64,000 nucleotides of DNA from Thermococcus sp. Bubb.Bath (GCF_012027595.1 NZ_SNUR01000001.1:558001-622000), one strand, 5' to 3'. Counted from the first letter of the stretch, positions 45,808-54,853 are shown. Made by a program: numbers and translations. The notes: a model not told the origin generated them from the sequence alone.

Positions 45808-46614
45808 TCAAACACCCGTTAAGAGCTCTATGAGGCCCTTCTTCGTCGGAACCTTCGCGAACTTCTCCGGGTTCTTAACCTTCAGGAGGATTGGAACGTC
45901 CCCAAACAGCTTGAGAACTTTGCTGAAAGGTATCCTACCCTCTCCAGGGAGAAGGTGGAGGTCTCCGACGCCATAAGCGAGTGCATCCTCCGGTTCTACC
46001 TGCGGGAAGAGCTTTCCGAAGTTGTCGTGTATCATGAGGATTATCGTCTTCTCGGTTCCGAGCTTGACGTCATCGAGGAGCTTGTTCTCGTCACCCTGGG
46101 CGCTCAGGAAAGCGTGGGCCACATCCAGGGCGAAGCCGACGTTGTCCCTCTGCACGTTGTCAACAACGTAGAGTGTGTCCTTAACGCTGTAGGTGTTCTC
46201 AAGGGCTATCTTTATGTCGAAGGGCTTCAGCATGTCGGCGAGACTCTGTATGGCCTCTATCTCCAGGTCCAGCCTCCCGGTCTTTCCGCTCTGCATCACT
46301 ATAACCTTGGCGCCGAGCTTTATGGCCACGTCGGCGATGGCCTTGGCAACGCGGAAGTGCCTGCTGTGGTATATGTGGTCCCTCAGGTTCATTGAGGTGG
46401 GCATCCTTATGATATAGTCGATTCCAACGCCCTTCAGAGTGTTCTCGATGTTCCTGAGCTTCTTCTCCATCACCTGTCCGTTCACGATTAGACCGAGGGC
46501 ATGGGGGAATATAGAGACGAAGTCGTAGTCCTTGATCTTGACGTCCGCGAGGATAGATGCCAGGGTCTTGTCCTTGGCTATGAAGTGGGGGTACACACTT
46601 ATGCCAATATCCAT
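45808..46614 (-). CDS. TIM-barrel sugar isomerase/AP endonuclease 2-like protein
   Basis: 268 residues. The barrel strands are seen as VSIFPHALG, RMPTSMNLRDH, VIVMQSGKTGRLDLE, IALENTY and GFALDVAHAFLS; likely metal ligands are Glu of ALENTYS (about 140), Asp of GFALDVAHA and His of LMIHDNFG (about 195). The same fold serves xylose isomerases and endonuclease IV, so the exact activity is open. ATG 46614 follows AAGGTGAAAGCT. It shares a bidirectional TATA (about 46646-46655) with the next gene. Confidence 0.8.
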   Translation of the reverse strand: MDIGISVYPHFIAKDKTLASILADVKIKDYDFVSIFPHALGLIVNGQVMEKKLRNIENTLKGVGIDYIIRMPTSMNLRDHIYHSRHFRVAKAIADVAIKLGAKVIVMQSGKTGRLDLEIEAIQSLADMLKPFDIKIALENTYSVKDTLYVVDNVQRDNVGFALDVAHAFLSAQGDENKLLDDVKLGTEKTIILMIHDNFGKLFPQVEPEDALAYGVGDLHLLPGEGRIPFSKVLKLFGDVPILLKVKNPEKFAKVPTKKGLIELLTGV

Positions 46615-46711
46615 AGCTTTCACCTTAATCCAACGAAAACCTCGCGATATAAAAGGTTAACCCGCCAGAAAACGTTATATGTTCTGGGTCCCAACAGGAG
46701 GTGGTGATGGA

Positions 46712-47377
46712 ATGAAGGACAAATACCTCGTACTCATCGTTTCCATACTCCTCCTGAGCTCTGCGGTGGCATCGGCCGAGGCATGGAAGTTCGACGCCTC
46801 AAAGGTGCACTTTTACATGTACGGAGTGGCGACGTGCCCGCACTGCCAGAGGATGAAGAAATTCATACCCGAGGCATACGGATACAATAAGTTCACTTAC
46901 TACGAGCTAATTGACAATGAACACAACGACGCAATCTTCCGGAACATAAGCAGACTGACGGGCATAACGGGCGTCCCGGCGATTGGTATAACATACAACG
47001 GAACATTGGCAGCGGTTATCGAAGGAGAGTTCAACGTCTCGGCGACACCAGATATAGTGAAGACTGCCTTCAAGCACAACGGCACACTCCTCTTCGTCGG
47101 CGGGAAAACATACATCCTTCCATGGAATAACACAAACGCGACGAAGGTCATTAATGAGCTCAAAGAATACTTCCTAAGCGGAGAGCCGGAGGTTCTCACG
47201 ACCACTGCAACGGAGAAGACCTCTACCACAACAAACACCGGAGAGACGAATCCAGTAGACACGACAAGTCCCGCAGGGAGTCCCTCCACGTCCAATAACA
47301 GGAACAGCATCTGCGGGCCGGGGCTCGTAGTCCTCGCCACCCTAATCCCCGTGGTGATAATAAGGAGGAGAAGGTGA
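46712..47377 (+). CDS. CGP-CTERM surface protein with thioredoxin fold
   Basis: 221 residues. Signal peptide (1-23), then a thioredoxin-like domain with CPHC (about residue 42) and a cis-proline region TGVPAIGITYNG (about 88). A Thr/Ser-rich linker (about 160-195) leads to the sorting end ICGPGLVVLATLIPVVIIRRRR in two parts: CGPG, then a helix, then RRRR. This CGP-CTERM tail is found in Thermococcales surface proteins. The protein may act in disulfide chemistry at the cell surface. ATG 46712 follows GGAGGTGGTGATGGA. Confidence 0.88.
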   Translation: MKDKYLVLIVSILLLSSAVASAEAWKFDASKVHFYMYGVATCPHCQRMKKFIPEAYGYNKFTYYELIDNEHNDAIFRNISRLTGITGVPAIGITYNGTLAAVIEGEFNVSATPDIVKTAFKHNGTLLFVGGKTYILPWNNTNATKVINELKEYFLSGEPEVLTTTATEKTSTTTNTGETNPVDTTSPAGSPSTSNNRNSICGPGLVVLATLIPVVIIRRRR

Positions 47378-47402
47378 TTTTCGTTTTTTGGTATTTTCTT
47401 AA
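47378..47402 (+). terminator. T-rich terminator after the CGP-CTERM gene
   Basis: Three T runs (TTTTCGTTTTTT and TATTTTCTTAATTTT) directly after the stop codon without a hairpin. Confidence 0.4.
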
Positions 47403-47481
47403 TTTTGAATCACATTAACTCATCCGCGGTATCAAGCGGAAGTTATTTAACTAAATGCTCAAACCTTCCGTGGTGAGAATC

Positions 47482-48108
47482 ATGGGACTGCTTGAAGATA
47501 AGGCCCTTGTCGAGGCCGCACTGTTCGTTTCTGGGAGGCCGCTGAGCGTAAGGGAACTCTCAAAGGCCCTTGGAATAACTTCCCATGACTACATTGAAAA
47601 GCTCATAGAGCTTATAGCGGCCGAGTACGCGGAGAGGAAGAGCGCCGTGGAGATTGTGAAGGTTCTCGGGGATAAGTACGTCATGCAGGTGAAGCAGGAG
47701 TACAGCCAGCGCGTCATCCACCTCATGCCCAGGCCTGACCTCAGAACGGGAGAGCTCAAAACGCTGGCCCTAATAGCATACCTCCAGCCGATAGAGCAGA
47801 GCAAAATAATAAAGCTCCGTGGGAGCCAGGCCTACGAGCACATAAAGAAGCTCGTTGAGATGGGATTGGTTTACGCGGAGCCCTACGAGAGGACCAAACT
47901 CCTGGGGACAACGCAGAAGTTCGCGGAGCTCTACGGCTTCCCCGAGAACAACCCGAACGTCATCAAGGAGGCCTTCAAGAGGGTCGTGCACGCGGAGTAC
48001 ACAGACATAATATCCAAGCTCGAGGGGAAGGAGGAGAATGAAGAAGGAGAGACAGAGGACGAAGCCCCCCAGATCCAGGAGAGAATGGAAACCGAGCCTT
48101 CCCAATGA
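47482..48108 (+). CDS. scpB: Segregation and condensation protein B
   Basis: 208 residues. Two winged-helix domains: LVEAALFVSGRPLSVRELSK (about 8-27) and TLALIAYLQPIEQSKIIKLRG (about 105), with the typical LVYAEPYERTKLLGTTQKFAEL. ScpB links the SMC-ScpA complex in chromosome handling. A charged, acidic tail of about 30 residues follows. ATG 47482 is preferred, with GGTGAGAATC before it. scpA and smc are not in the window. Confidence 0.9.
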   Translation: MGLLEDKALVEAALFVSGRPLSVRELSKALGITSHDYIEKLIELIAAEYAERKSAVEIVKVLGDKYVMQVKQEYSQRVIHLMPRPDLRTGELKTLALIAYLQPIEQSKIIKLRGSQAYEHIKKLVEMGLVYAEPYERTKLLGTTQKFAELYGFPENNPNVIKEAFKRVVHAEYTDIISKLEGKEENEEGETEDEAPQIQERMETEPSQ

Positions 48109-48228
48109 GGTCTTCTCTCATTTCCCTTGGGAAGTGGTTGTAGTAAGAATCTTCGGCTCCCCGTAACCCCCGAAGGCCGGAAAAAAGTTTAAATAGCCCT
48201 ACGATAGATTACCATTTAGGTGAGTTTT

Positions 48229-49311
48229 ATGGCGGTACTTACGAAGGACCAGATCCTGAGCCTCATCCGGTCCAAAACCGGCATGAGCGCGAAGGAAATA
48301 GAGAATAGAATCAAAGAGATAAGCAGACGAGAAGGAATAGGTGAAAACGCCGCGGCGCTTCTTCTGGCGGAGGAACTCGGAGTTAACATGGAAGAAGGGG
48401 AGGAGCCGCTCCACATCGCCGACCTCGTCCCCGGCATGGAGAGGGTTAACATCGTTGGAAGGGTAATGAGGAAGTATCCCCCGCGCGAATACACGAGGAA
48501 GGACGGAAGAAAGGGGGTAGTTGCCAACCTGATCATCTACGACGCCACTGGGAAGGCGAGGCTCGTCCTCTGGGACTCCCAGGTGGCCAAGTACTACACC
48601 GAGATCAACCTCGGGGACCCTCTCAAGGTCATAGACCCCACAGTTAGAGAGGGCAGGAATGGGGTTGATCTCCACGTCAACTTCAGGAGCAGGATAATCC
48701 TCAACCCAACCGACGACCCGCGTGTCGAGGAGATACCGCCCCTTGAGGAGGTCAAGAGCTACAATTACAAGCGCGTTAAGATAGCCGAGCTCAGCGGCGG
48801 CGAGAGGTTCATCGAACTCCGTGGCACAGTGGCGAGGCTCTACCGCGTTACCGTCTACGACGCCTGCCCCCAGTGCAGGAGGAAGGTGGACTACGACCCC
48901 TCCACGGATACGTGGATATGCCCGGAACACGGGGAGGTAAAGCCTATCAAGATGACCGTCATCGACTTCGGACTCGACGATGGAACCGGCTACATCAGAG
49001 TTACCCTTTTCGGCGACGAGGCGGCGGACCTTTTGGGCACGACCCCCGAAGAGATATACGAGAAGCAGAAAAAGCTCCTGGATGGGGGCATGATGCCAAG
49101 GGAGGCCTCAAGAAAGCTGGCAGAGGAGGATTTCTACACCGTTCTCGGAAAGGAGATAGTAGTGAGGGGAAACGCCATCGACGATAAGTTCTTCGGGCTC
49201 ATCCTAAAGGCCTTCGGATGGGACGAGGTTAACCCGAAGCACGAGATAGGGCGCGTCAGGGGCAAACTCATGGAGACACTCAAAAAGGTCGACGAGGCAG
49301 ATGAGAGGTGA
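48229..49311 (+). CDS. Replication protein A, RPA41 subunit
   Basis: 360 residues. OB folds lie at about 65-170 (NIVGRVMRKYPPREY) and about 185-330 (FIELRGTVARLYRVTVYDACPQC), with a zinc-finger CPQC...CPEH inside the second. It binds single-stranded DNA during replication and repair. ATG 48229 follows GGTGAGTTTT; a TATA-like GTTTAAATAG is at about 48188. First gene of the archaeal rpa operon (41-14-32), as in Pyrococcus. Confidence 0.95.
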   Translation: MAVLTKDQILSLIRSKTGMSAKEIENRIKEISRREGIGENAAALLLAEELGVNMEEGEEPLHIADLVPGMERVNIVGRVMRKYPPREYTRKDGRKGVVANLIIYDATGKARLVLWDSQVAKYYTEINLGDPLKVIDPTVREGRNGVDLHVNFRSRIILNPTDDPRVEEIPPLEEVKSYNYKRVKIAELSGGERFIELRGTVARLYRVTVYDACPQCRRKVDYDPSTDTWICPEHGEVKPIKMTVIDFGLDDGTGYIRVTLFGDEAADLLGTTPEEIYEKQKKLLDGGMMPREASRKLAEEDFYTVLGKEIVVRGNAIDDKFFGLILKAFGWDEVNPKHEIGRVRGKLMETLKKVDEADER

Positions 49312-49316
49312 GGGAA

Positions 49317-49712
49317 ATGGAGGAGCCCGTTGTGGAAGAGAGAACCTTCCGGCGGAGGAAGCCCGCCATTGAGAGAAAGATAGCTGAGATAACCGAGGAA
49401 GACACGAGGGTTGCGCTTATCGGTAAGGCCTTCAAAATAGACAAGATGGACTACACGTTCTGGCTGGACGATGGGAGCGGCGTGATTCTCGTCGAGAGCG
49501 AGGACAACATCCTCCCAGAGGACGGCCAGCTTGTCAGAGTTCTCGGAAGAGTAATACGGGACGAGAACGGCATCCACATCTACGGGGAGGTAATACAGGA
49601 CTTCAGGGGCGTCGATATGGGCGCACTCCAGGAAATTCAGAGCCTCGAAAAGCGCTACCTAAAGAAACTAGAGGAGATGGCCTCCTTCTGGAGCGGGGGT
49701 GAGGAGCTATGA
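49317..49712 (+). CDS. Replication protein A, RPA14 subunit
   Basis: 131 residues. One OB fold at about 30-105: EDTRVALIGKAFKID, TFWLDDGSGVILVES and QLVRVLGRVIRDENGIHIYG. A C-terminal helix follows. It forms the small subunit of the Pyrococcus-type RPA heterotrimer. ATG 49317 follows GAGGTGAGGGAA, so it starts 5 bp after the RPA41 stop; the alternative GTG 49308 overlaps. Confidence 0.93.
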   Translation: MEEPVVEERTFRRRKPAIERKIAEITEEDTRVALIGKAFKIDKMDYTFWLDDGSGVILVESEDNILPEDGQLVRVLGRVIRDENGIHIYGEVIQDFRGVDMGALQEIQSLEKRYLKKLEEMASFWSGGEEL

Positions 49713-50512
49713 AGAAGCGTCTTCCCGCGAGCAGGGTCTACATCAGCGACATACTCAACGGATATTACATAAAGAGCGATGGCGACCTTGAGCCCAACTA
49801 CTTGATAACAAAGGACGCGAGGAAGGTCTACCGCGTCAAGCTCGTGGCGACCGTGGTTAGAGAGCCCTTCCTCAGCGACGATGAGACATACGGAAAGTTC
49901 CAGCTCGATGACGGAACCGGGACAATATGGGCCCTGGCCTTCCGCGACGACACCCGCTTTGTCAAGCTGGTTAACAAGGGTGACCTTATCCAGGTCATCG
50001 GAAAGGTCGCGGAGTGGCGCGACGACAAGCAGATTCTCATAGAGGGCGTTTCGAAAGTGGAACCGAACATGATGGTCCTCCACCGCTTCGAAACGCTCAA
50101 GGAGAAGGCGGAGCACGTTCTCAAGGCGAGGGAGGCCTTCGACATCTACGACAGGTACGGCATAACGGCAAAGGCTAAAGTCATAGCCAAGAACAAGGGC
50201 ATAAGCGAAGACCTCCTCATGACGATAGACGAACTCTACACCCTGATGCTCGAGCAGAGGAGCCTTGAGGAGGAGCTCTTCGAGGAGGAAGTACCGGAGG
50301 AGGAAGCTCCCAAGGAGAACCCGGAGCTGGAGAAGGCCAAGAAGGCCGTCCTCGACCTCCTGCAGGAGAAGGGTAAGCCCCTATCGCACCGCTTCATAGT
50401 CAAAAAGCTTTCAAAGGAGTTCGACGAGGAGCTCGTCGACGAGGCAATAACCCGCCTCCTCGCAGAGGGGGACATCTACGAGCCCGAAACGGGCTACTAC
50501 GAGCCCCTCTGA
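49709..50512 (+). CDS. Replication protein A, RPA32 subunit
   Basis: 267 residues. An OB fold at about 40-125 (VKLVATVVREPFLSDDETYG, DLIQVIGKVAEWRDDKQILI) is followed by an acidic linker (about 185-205) and a C-terminal winged helix (about 210-267: GKPLSHRFIVKKLSKEF). The overlap with RPA14 is 4 bp (ATGA). The winged helix likely contacts other repair proteins. Confidence 0.94.
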   Translation: MKKRLPASRVYISDILNGYYIKSDGDLEPNYLITKDARKVYRVKLVATVVREPFLSDDETYGKFQLDDGTGTIWALAFRDDTRFVKLVNKGDLIQVIGKVAEWRDDKQILIEGVSKVEPNMMVLHRFETLKEKAEHVLKAREAFDIYDRYGITAKAKVIAKNKGISEDLLMTIDELYTLMLEQRSLEEELFEEEVPEEEAPKENPELEKAKKAVLDLLQEKGKPLSHRFIVKKLSKEFDEELVDEAITRLLAEGDIYEPETGYYEPL

Positions 50513-50518
50513 GGGCTT

Positions 50519-50541
50519 CCTTTTTATCTGCCGTTTTTTTT
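50519..50541 (+). terminator. T-rich terminator after RPA32
   Basis: TTCCTTTTTATC and an 8-T run (TTTTTTTT at about 50534) lie between the convergent RPA32 and hypothetical genes. Confidence 0.45.
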
Positions 50542-50583
50542 CAAGGGCAAAAGAGATAAAATGACAGTGGAGTTGCCGTACCC

Positions 50584-50964
50584 TCAGTACTGCTCCCTCA
50601 TTGTCCTTATGACCGGATCGTGGATGAGGGTCGAGGTTATGCTGTCTACCATCCTAAAGAACTCGTCGCGGCCCTTCTCAAGGGGCATGTTCTCGACCTT
50701 TAGGAGCTCAACGTCACTCCCCAGTATCCACTTCCCGAGGAGAATTTTCTCCCGTCCATCCTTTTTGAGGTCGATCCTGACGAGGCCGTAGGGAATATCT
50801 GCCGTCCACCAGTTGGCCTTGAACGTCACCTGCCACCCAGCTTCTTCCACGATCTGGACGAGAGTATCCATCGTCTTAGCTGGCCCGTGGGGAGTCTTAA
50901 ACGTTACAACCGTCCAGAGGCCCTCACCTTTGAGTCCCTTCACGATTTCCTCTTTGAGTTTCAC
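50584..50964 (-). CDS. Conserved hypothetical protein
   Basis: 126 residues. It has KAVETAGW-like VEEAGWQVTFKANWWTADIP (about residues 43-62), and GREKILLGKWILGSDVELLK. No membrane helix or named motif. GTG 50964 has GAGGTGATTGGA before it, 10 bp after the lipid synthase stop, so they form a pair. Possibly a Thermococcales-specific gene; no function is proposed. Confidence 0.65.
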   Translation of the reverse strand: MKLKEEIVKGLKGEGLWTVVTFKTPHGPAKTMDTLVQIVEEAGWQVTFKANWWTADIPYGLVRIDLKKDGREKILLGKWILGSDVELLKVENMPLEKGRDEFFRMVDSITSTLIHDPVIRTMREQY

Positions 50965-50974
50965 TCCAATCACC

Positions 50975-51805
50975 TCACACCAACGCAGCTATCAGGAAAG
51001 CCATCACGGCAAGGAATATGCTCATTTTCAACATCTTCTGCGACTGATGGGCGGTTTCACGCCCCTGATCTCGCAGGATAATGTAGGACGCGTAGAGTAT
51101 GAGCAGGTCAACGGGAACCATCGCGTAGTAACCAAGGCCAACCCCTGCTTTGACGGGAAGGAAAGACGCCACCACCGTTGAAAAACCAAAGAACAAAGCA
51201 ATATAAGCCGCTTTTTTCTTCCCGAGAATTATTGGAAGAGTCCTCGCGCCCTCCTCGATGTCCCCTTCAACGTCCTCTATGTCCTTCACAATCTCTCTGG
51301 CCACGTTGACGAGGAAAGCACAGAGTGCCAGCGTCCCAGCCAGTCCAATCCTGCCGACTGCAATGGCACCGTAGAGGGGCGTGACCCCCGTCAGGGATGC
51401 AACCGCTATGTTCCCTACAAAAGGAAGCGGTTTGAGCTTCCATGCGTAGAGGAACATAGTCACGTACGCGGCCACCGCCAGGAGGAACGCGTAGACGTTT
51501 ACGAACCAAGACAGGGTTATACCCACGGCAAACAGAGCAATGGCATACCATAAGGCTGTCCTCTGGCTCATGGCCCCACTGGGAAGCGGCCTTTCGGGCC
51601 TGTTTATCCGGTCTATCTCGTAGTCGAAGTAGTCGTTTATGGTGTTTCCGCCGGAGCAGCCGAGGGTCACAACCAGGAAGACCAGCAGGGTTTTGGTTGC
51701 GCTGGGGAGGTGTCCGGCAGCTACTATTGAGCCCAAGATACCCACTACACCAGCCAGAACGCAGTTGTGGGGCCGCGTGATCTCAATGAAGGCTCTGAGT
51801 TTCAT
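50975..51805 (-). CDS. Digeranylgeranylglyceryl phosphate synthase (UbiA family)
   Basis: 276 residues with about eight helices. The enzyme adds the second geranylgeranyl chain to sn-glycerol phosphate, a core step of archaeal lipid making. The two aspartate-rich sites are seen: NDYFDYEIDRINRPERPLPSG (about 60; N-x2-D..D form) and DIEDVEGDIEEGARTLP (about 180). ATG 51805 follows GGTGAGCCTA. Convergent context with RPA32 downstream. Confidence 0.93.
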   Translation of the reverse strand: MKLRAFIEITRPHNCVLAGVVGILGSIVAAGHLPSATKTLLVFLVVTLGCSGGNTINDYFDYEIDRINRPERPLPSGAMSQRTALWYAIALFAVGITLSWFVNVYAFLLAVAAYVTMFLYAWKLKPLPFVGNIAVASLTGVTPLYGAIAVGRIGLAGTLALCAFLVNVAREIVKDIEDVEGDIEEGARTLPIILGKKKAAYIALFFGFSTVVASFLPVKAGVGLGYYAMVPVDLLILYASYIILRDQGRETAHQSQKMLKMSIFLAVMAFLIAALV

Positions 51806-51847
51806 TAGGCTCACCTAATACAGTTCTCACAGACCTTAAAAACTTTG

Positions 51848-52924
51848 CTAGAGGTCGTCCCTCTGAAGCAGGGAGAGCTCCTCTCCATCCTCAGTAACCC
51901 TCAGTCGACCAAGACGGAGCTCCGATGCAAGGGCAAGGGTTTCTTCGTCAATGGGCGTCAGAACCTCAAAGACCCCATCGCTGAACCTGGGCCACTTCAG
52001 TATTCCCAGACCAAGACACAGGCCGTTCTCATCTATGAATCCAACGAGGAGATTGCTCAGGGATTCAAAGTCCACCGCGTGAACGCCGTTTCCTCTGCAG
52101 GTTCTTCCCTTTCCTAAGTCTGCTTTCGCAACGACGTATTCGCCTTTAACTTTCCATCCTGCAAAAACAACCCACTCCTGAAGCTTTTCAAGGAGCTCCC
52201 TCTCCTCCAAAGTGAGAGGCCTCCCACTGAACATTATGGTGCCAGTAACTGGAATGCCCGAGACGTCTACCTCCACCAACCTGGAACCCTTAAAATAACT
52301 CCTCCACTTGGCTCTTCTAATCTCCCTCCTCTCTCCTGGACTGTGAGGCCTCAGAGAAGGGCTGGCCTTCAAAGTAACCACTTCGGCCAGACCCGAAACG
52401 GCGTGCTTGAGCTTCTCCATTTCGTTTCCCTTCTCGATAAAGACGACGAGGTCTGGAAGAACTGCCTCAACCTTAAGGCGCTTCAGCTCAAAACCCCTTC
52501 CACGGATAAAGCCCGTCGTATCAATAAGGACGAAGTCCGCATTTCTTCTTCCGATTTCAACCAATCTTTTTACCCCAATTACTGTTTCCCCCATATACTC
52601 CGAAGGCGTCGTGATTCCAACGAAGTAGTGTGCAAAGGGCTTAACCTGACTCAGGTGCTCCACCTGGGACTCCAAGAACCCAAGGCTGACCGTTGCTGGA
52701 GGAAGGATGCTCTTCTGTCCCACGTCACTGTCCACGATGGCCACTCTGTATCCCCTTCCCACAAGCTCGTTGGCCACGAAGGTAACCGTGGTGGTCTTTC
52801 CGCTGTCGACATCGCCCACGAACATTACCGTCCCCTTGCCCGCTGAGGCAAGGGCATCAACCAGCTCAGTCCTGTCCTCGGGAACCTCCCTGGTGTACGC
52901 GGCCTTGTTTATGAATGCCTCCAT
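51848..52924 (-). CDS. Clp1-like polynucleotide 5'-hydroxyl kinase
   Basis: 358 residues. P-loop VGDVDSGKTTTVTFVAN (about residue 37), AIVDSDVGQKSILPP and IDTTGFIRGRG as Walker B-type elements of the Clp1/Grc3 kinase group; the C-terminal half (about 235-358) is a beta-rich domain. A Pyrococcus homologue phosphorylates RNA and DNA 5'-OH ends, so a role in RNA repair or tRNA splicing is plausible. ATG 52924 follows GGGGGAAAGGGGA. Confidence 0.85.
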   Translation of the reverse strand: MEAFINKAAYTREVPEDRTELVDALASAGKGTVMFVGDVDSGKTTTVTFVANELVGRGYRVAIVDSDVGQKSILPPATVSLGFLESQVEHLSQVKPFAHYFVGITTPSEYMGETVIGVKRLVEIGRRNADFVLIDTTGFIRGRGFELKRLKVEAVLPDLVVFIEKGNEMEKLKHAVSGLAEVVTLKASPSLRPHSPGERREIRRAKWRSYFKGSRLVEVDVSGIPVTGTIMFSGRPLTLEERELLEKLQEWVVFAGWKVKGEYVVAKADLGKGRTCRGNGVHAVDFESLSNLLVGFIDENGLCLGLGILKWPRFSDGVFEVLTPIDEETLALASELRLGRLRVTEDGEELSLLQRDDL

Positions 52925-53055
52925 TCCCCTTTCCCCCACGTGAGTCTTTGGAAAGGCTTATAAAACTCTCGCACATAGTCCGGGGTGGATGTTTACAAAG
53001 CAAAAAGCAAAGGTTTAATTAGGAAACTTGTCTCTAAGGATACGGGGGTGTCGTT

Positions 53056-53517
53056 ATGGAGAAAGAGTCCCTAACACCAAGACAGGTCAAGCTTCTCAAA
53101 AAACTTTACGAGGAGGGCAAGCCAATAGAGGTTCACACAGTTGAGAAAACCCAGGACGAGCTTGCAAACGAGCTGGGGATAACAAGGCAGGCCCTCAGCA
53201 ACCACCTTAAGGTTCTCAAGGAGCTCGGCTACATCAGAACAGGCAGAGGCTTTATTGATTTAACCAGCAAAGCCCTTGAACTCCTTGGGGAGAGAAAGGG
53301 GGACGTCTTCGTCTTCGTTAGAATCGAGCCAACCAAGAGGAAGCACGTCTATGAGAACATCAAGAAGATGAGAATAAAGAGGATATACCGCGTTACCGGT
53401 GATATAGATCTAATAGTCGAGGCGGACAAGAGCAGGCTCGACGAGATACTGGAAGACATAGCATCATTGGATGGAGTCAAGGAGACAATCACCCACGTTG
53501 TCCTTGAGGTTCTTTGA
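53056..53517 (+). CDS. Winged-helix regulator with Lrp-type effector domain
   Basis: 153 residues. N-terminal winged helix (about 5-75): TQDELANELGITRQALSNHLKVLKELGYI in two parts around residue 45. The C-terminal part (about 80-153) resembles a Lrp/AsnC ligand-binding domain: VFVFVRIEPTKRKHVYENI and YRVTGDIDLIVEADKSRLDE. The ATG follows GGGGGTGTCGTT. Target genes are not apparent; it overlaps the convergent engB gene by 54 bp. Confidence 0.82.
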   Translation: MEKESLTPRQVKLLKKLYEEGKPIEVHTVEKTQDELANELGITRQALSNHLKVLKELGYIRTGRGFIDLTSKALELLGERKGDVFVFVRIEPTKRKHVYENIKKMRIKRIYRVTGDIDLIVEADKSRLDEILEDIASLDGVKETITHVVLEVL

Positions 53518-54063
53518 GGAGTTCAGCTCCTCGTTTATCCTGCTTTTTAACTTCTCCAGATTGGTCCCAAACTTTGCGGAGATGGGTATGAGGATAGAGC
53601 CCATCTCGCCGTAGGGAATCCCCAGTTTCTCAGCTAAAAACATCAGCGTCCTGCGGGGGTTCTTTATTTTGTCCATCTTGTTCACGGCCACTATCGTTGG
53701 AATATTAAGCTCCCTGAGAAAGCCGTAGAACTCAACATCAATGGGTATCTCGTTCCTGTTCTCCCAGCGCTCTATTATCTCAGGAGCCGCCTTTCCATCC
53801 AGGACGAGGACGGCCAGTTCTATTTCATCTGCGTTCTCCTCAATGAAATGAACGATCTCGTCCTTAACCTTTTCCTGGACCCTCCGGGGGACACCACTCA
53901 TGAAGCCGAACCCTGGCATGTCCACGACCTTTTTCCCACGCCAGTTGACCTCCACAGGTTTTCTCGTTACCCCCGGCCTCTTTCCCCTCCTAACCTCCTT
54001 TCCAGTTAGTCTGTGGATCAGAGTGCTCTTACCAACGTTGGAACGTCCCACGAATATTATCAT
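53464..54063 (-). CDS. engB: EngB-type GTP-binding protein
   Basis: 199 residues. G1 VGRSNVGKSTLIH (residues 5-17), G2 PGVTRKPVE, G3 DMPGFGFMSG, G4 VAVNKMDK and G5 ISAK are all present. EngB proteins act in large-subunit ribosome assembly in bacteria; the archaeal form is less studied. ATG 54063 follows GGTGAGACG. It is divergent from the CdvA-like gene, 90 bp apart. Confidence 0.9.
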   Translation of the reverse strand: MIIFVGRSNVGKSTLIHRLTGKEVRRGKRPGVTRKPVEVNWRGKKVVDMPGFGFMSGVPRRVQEKVKDEIVHFIEENADEIELAVLVLDGKAAPEIIERWENRNEIPIDVEFYGFLRELNIPTIVAVNKMDKIKNPRRTLMFLAEKLGIPYGEMGSILIPISAKFGTNLEKLKSRINEELNSSKNLKDNVGDCLLDSIQ

Positions 54064-54152
54064 CGTCTCACCGTTCGCCGTTGGAAGGGGGGGTTATAAA
54101 TGTAGTTGGCGGAAAAGTTAAGTATTAGAAAACCCCATCTAGAGCGGTGGTG

Positions 54153-54809
54153 ATGGTGGTACAGAGTGGTGATCGCGCTAATCAGCTTGTGAACAAGTTT
54201 GTTGTATCGCTGACTACCGGAAAAATTCTCGGCTATGTTACGGACATCAACGTTGAGGTGGAGGACACCAAATTCTTCTTCATCCTGAAGATGAAGGTCG
54301 TCGAAAACCTTGGGAAGGGGCAGGGCATATTCAGCAACGAGAGTAAGGTGAAGATAGAGCCCTCCGACATAGTGAACGTTGGGCCCGACGTCATAGTGAT
54401 AGGGGACGGGAAAGTGCCTCCGCTGAGGGACATAGAGCATCTCGTCCAGATCAAGGGGGAATACGAGGAGATGAGGCGCCACCTTGCTGAGAAGGAGACC
54501 CTTCTGAAGGAGCTCAAGAGCGAGAACAACGAGCTCAGAAGGCAGCTCGACGAAGCCCAGCGGGAGCTCAGGCGCTACGAGGTCATGAAGGAGGACTTCG
54601 AGCACCTCAAGGAACAGCTCATCAAACAGGAGGGAGAGCTTGAGATGGCCAGGGAGTACATAAGGCTCCTTGAGGGAGTCCGCGAGGACATAGACAACAT
54701 AAAAGAGACACTGGAGAAGCTCGTTTCGGAGGTACTTGAGGGCACCGTTAGGAGCGTCATAGACGAGGAACTCAACTCACGGGGCCTGAAGAAGACAGGC
54801 TACCTCTGA
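54153..54809 (+). CDS. PRC-barrel and coiled-coil protein, CdvA-like
   Basis: 218 residues. Residues about 8-82 form a PRC-barrel-like beta domain: FVVSLTTGKILGYVTDINVE, then SKVKIEPSDIVNVGPDVIVIG. Residues about 85-175 are an uninterrupted charged coiled coil (MRRHLAEKETLLKELKSENN, RRQLDEAQRELRRYEVMKED). A C-terminal amphipathic helix (about 180-210) closes the chain. This domain order is that of CdvA, the DNA/membrane-binding starter of the Crenarchaeal Cdv division machine, which Thermococcales are not known to use. No cdvB/ESCRT-III gene is adjacent. The ATG start could also be GTG 54156. Confidence 0.7.
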   Translation: MVVQSGDRANQLVNKFVVSLTTGKILGYVTDINVEVEDTKFFFILKMKVVENLGKGQGIFSNESKVKIEPSDIVNVGPDVIVIGDGKVPPLRDIEHLVQIKGEYEEMRRHLAEKETLLKELKSENNELRRQLDEAQRELRRYEVMKEDFEHLKEQLIKQEGELEMAREYIRLLEGVREDIDNIKETLEKLVSEVLEGTVRSVIDEELNSRGLKKTGYL

Positions 54810-54853
54810 ACCCGAAAGATTTTTTAACCCGTCTGAGATGGAGACATGTGAGC

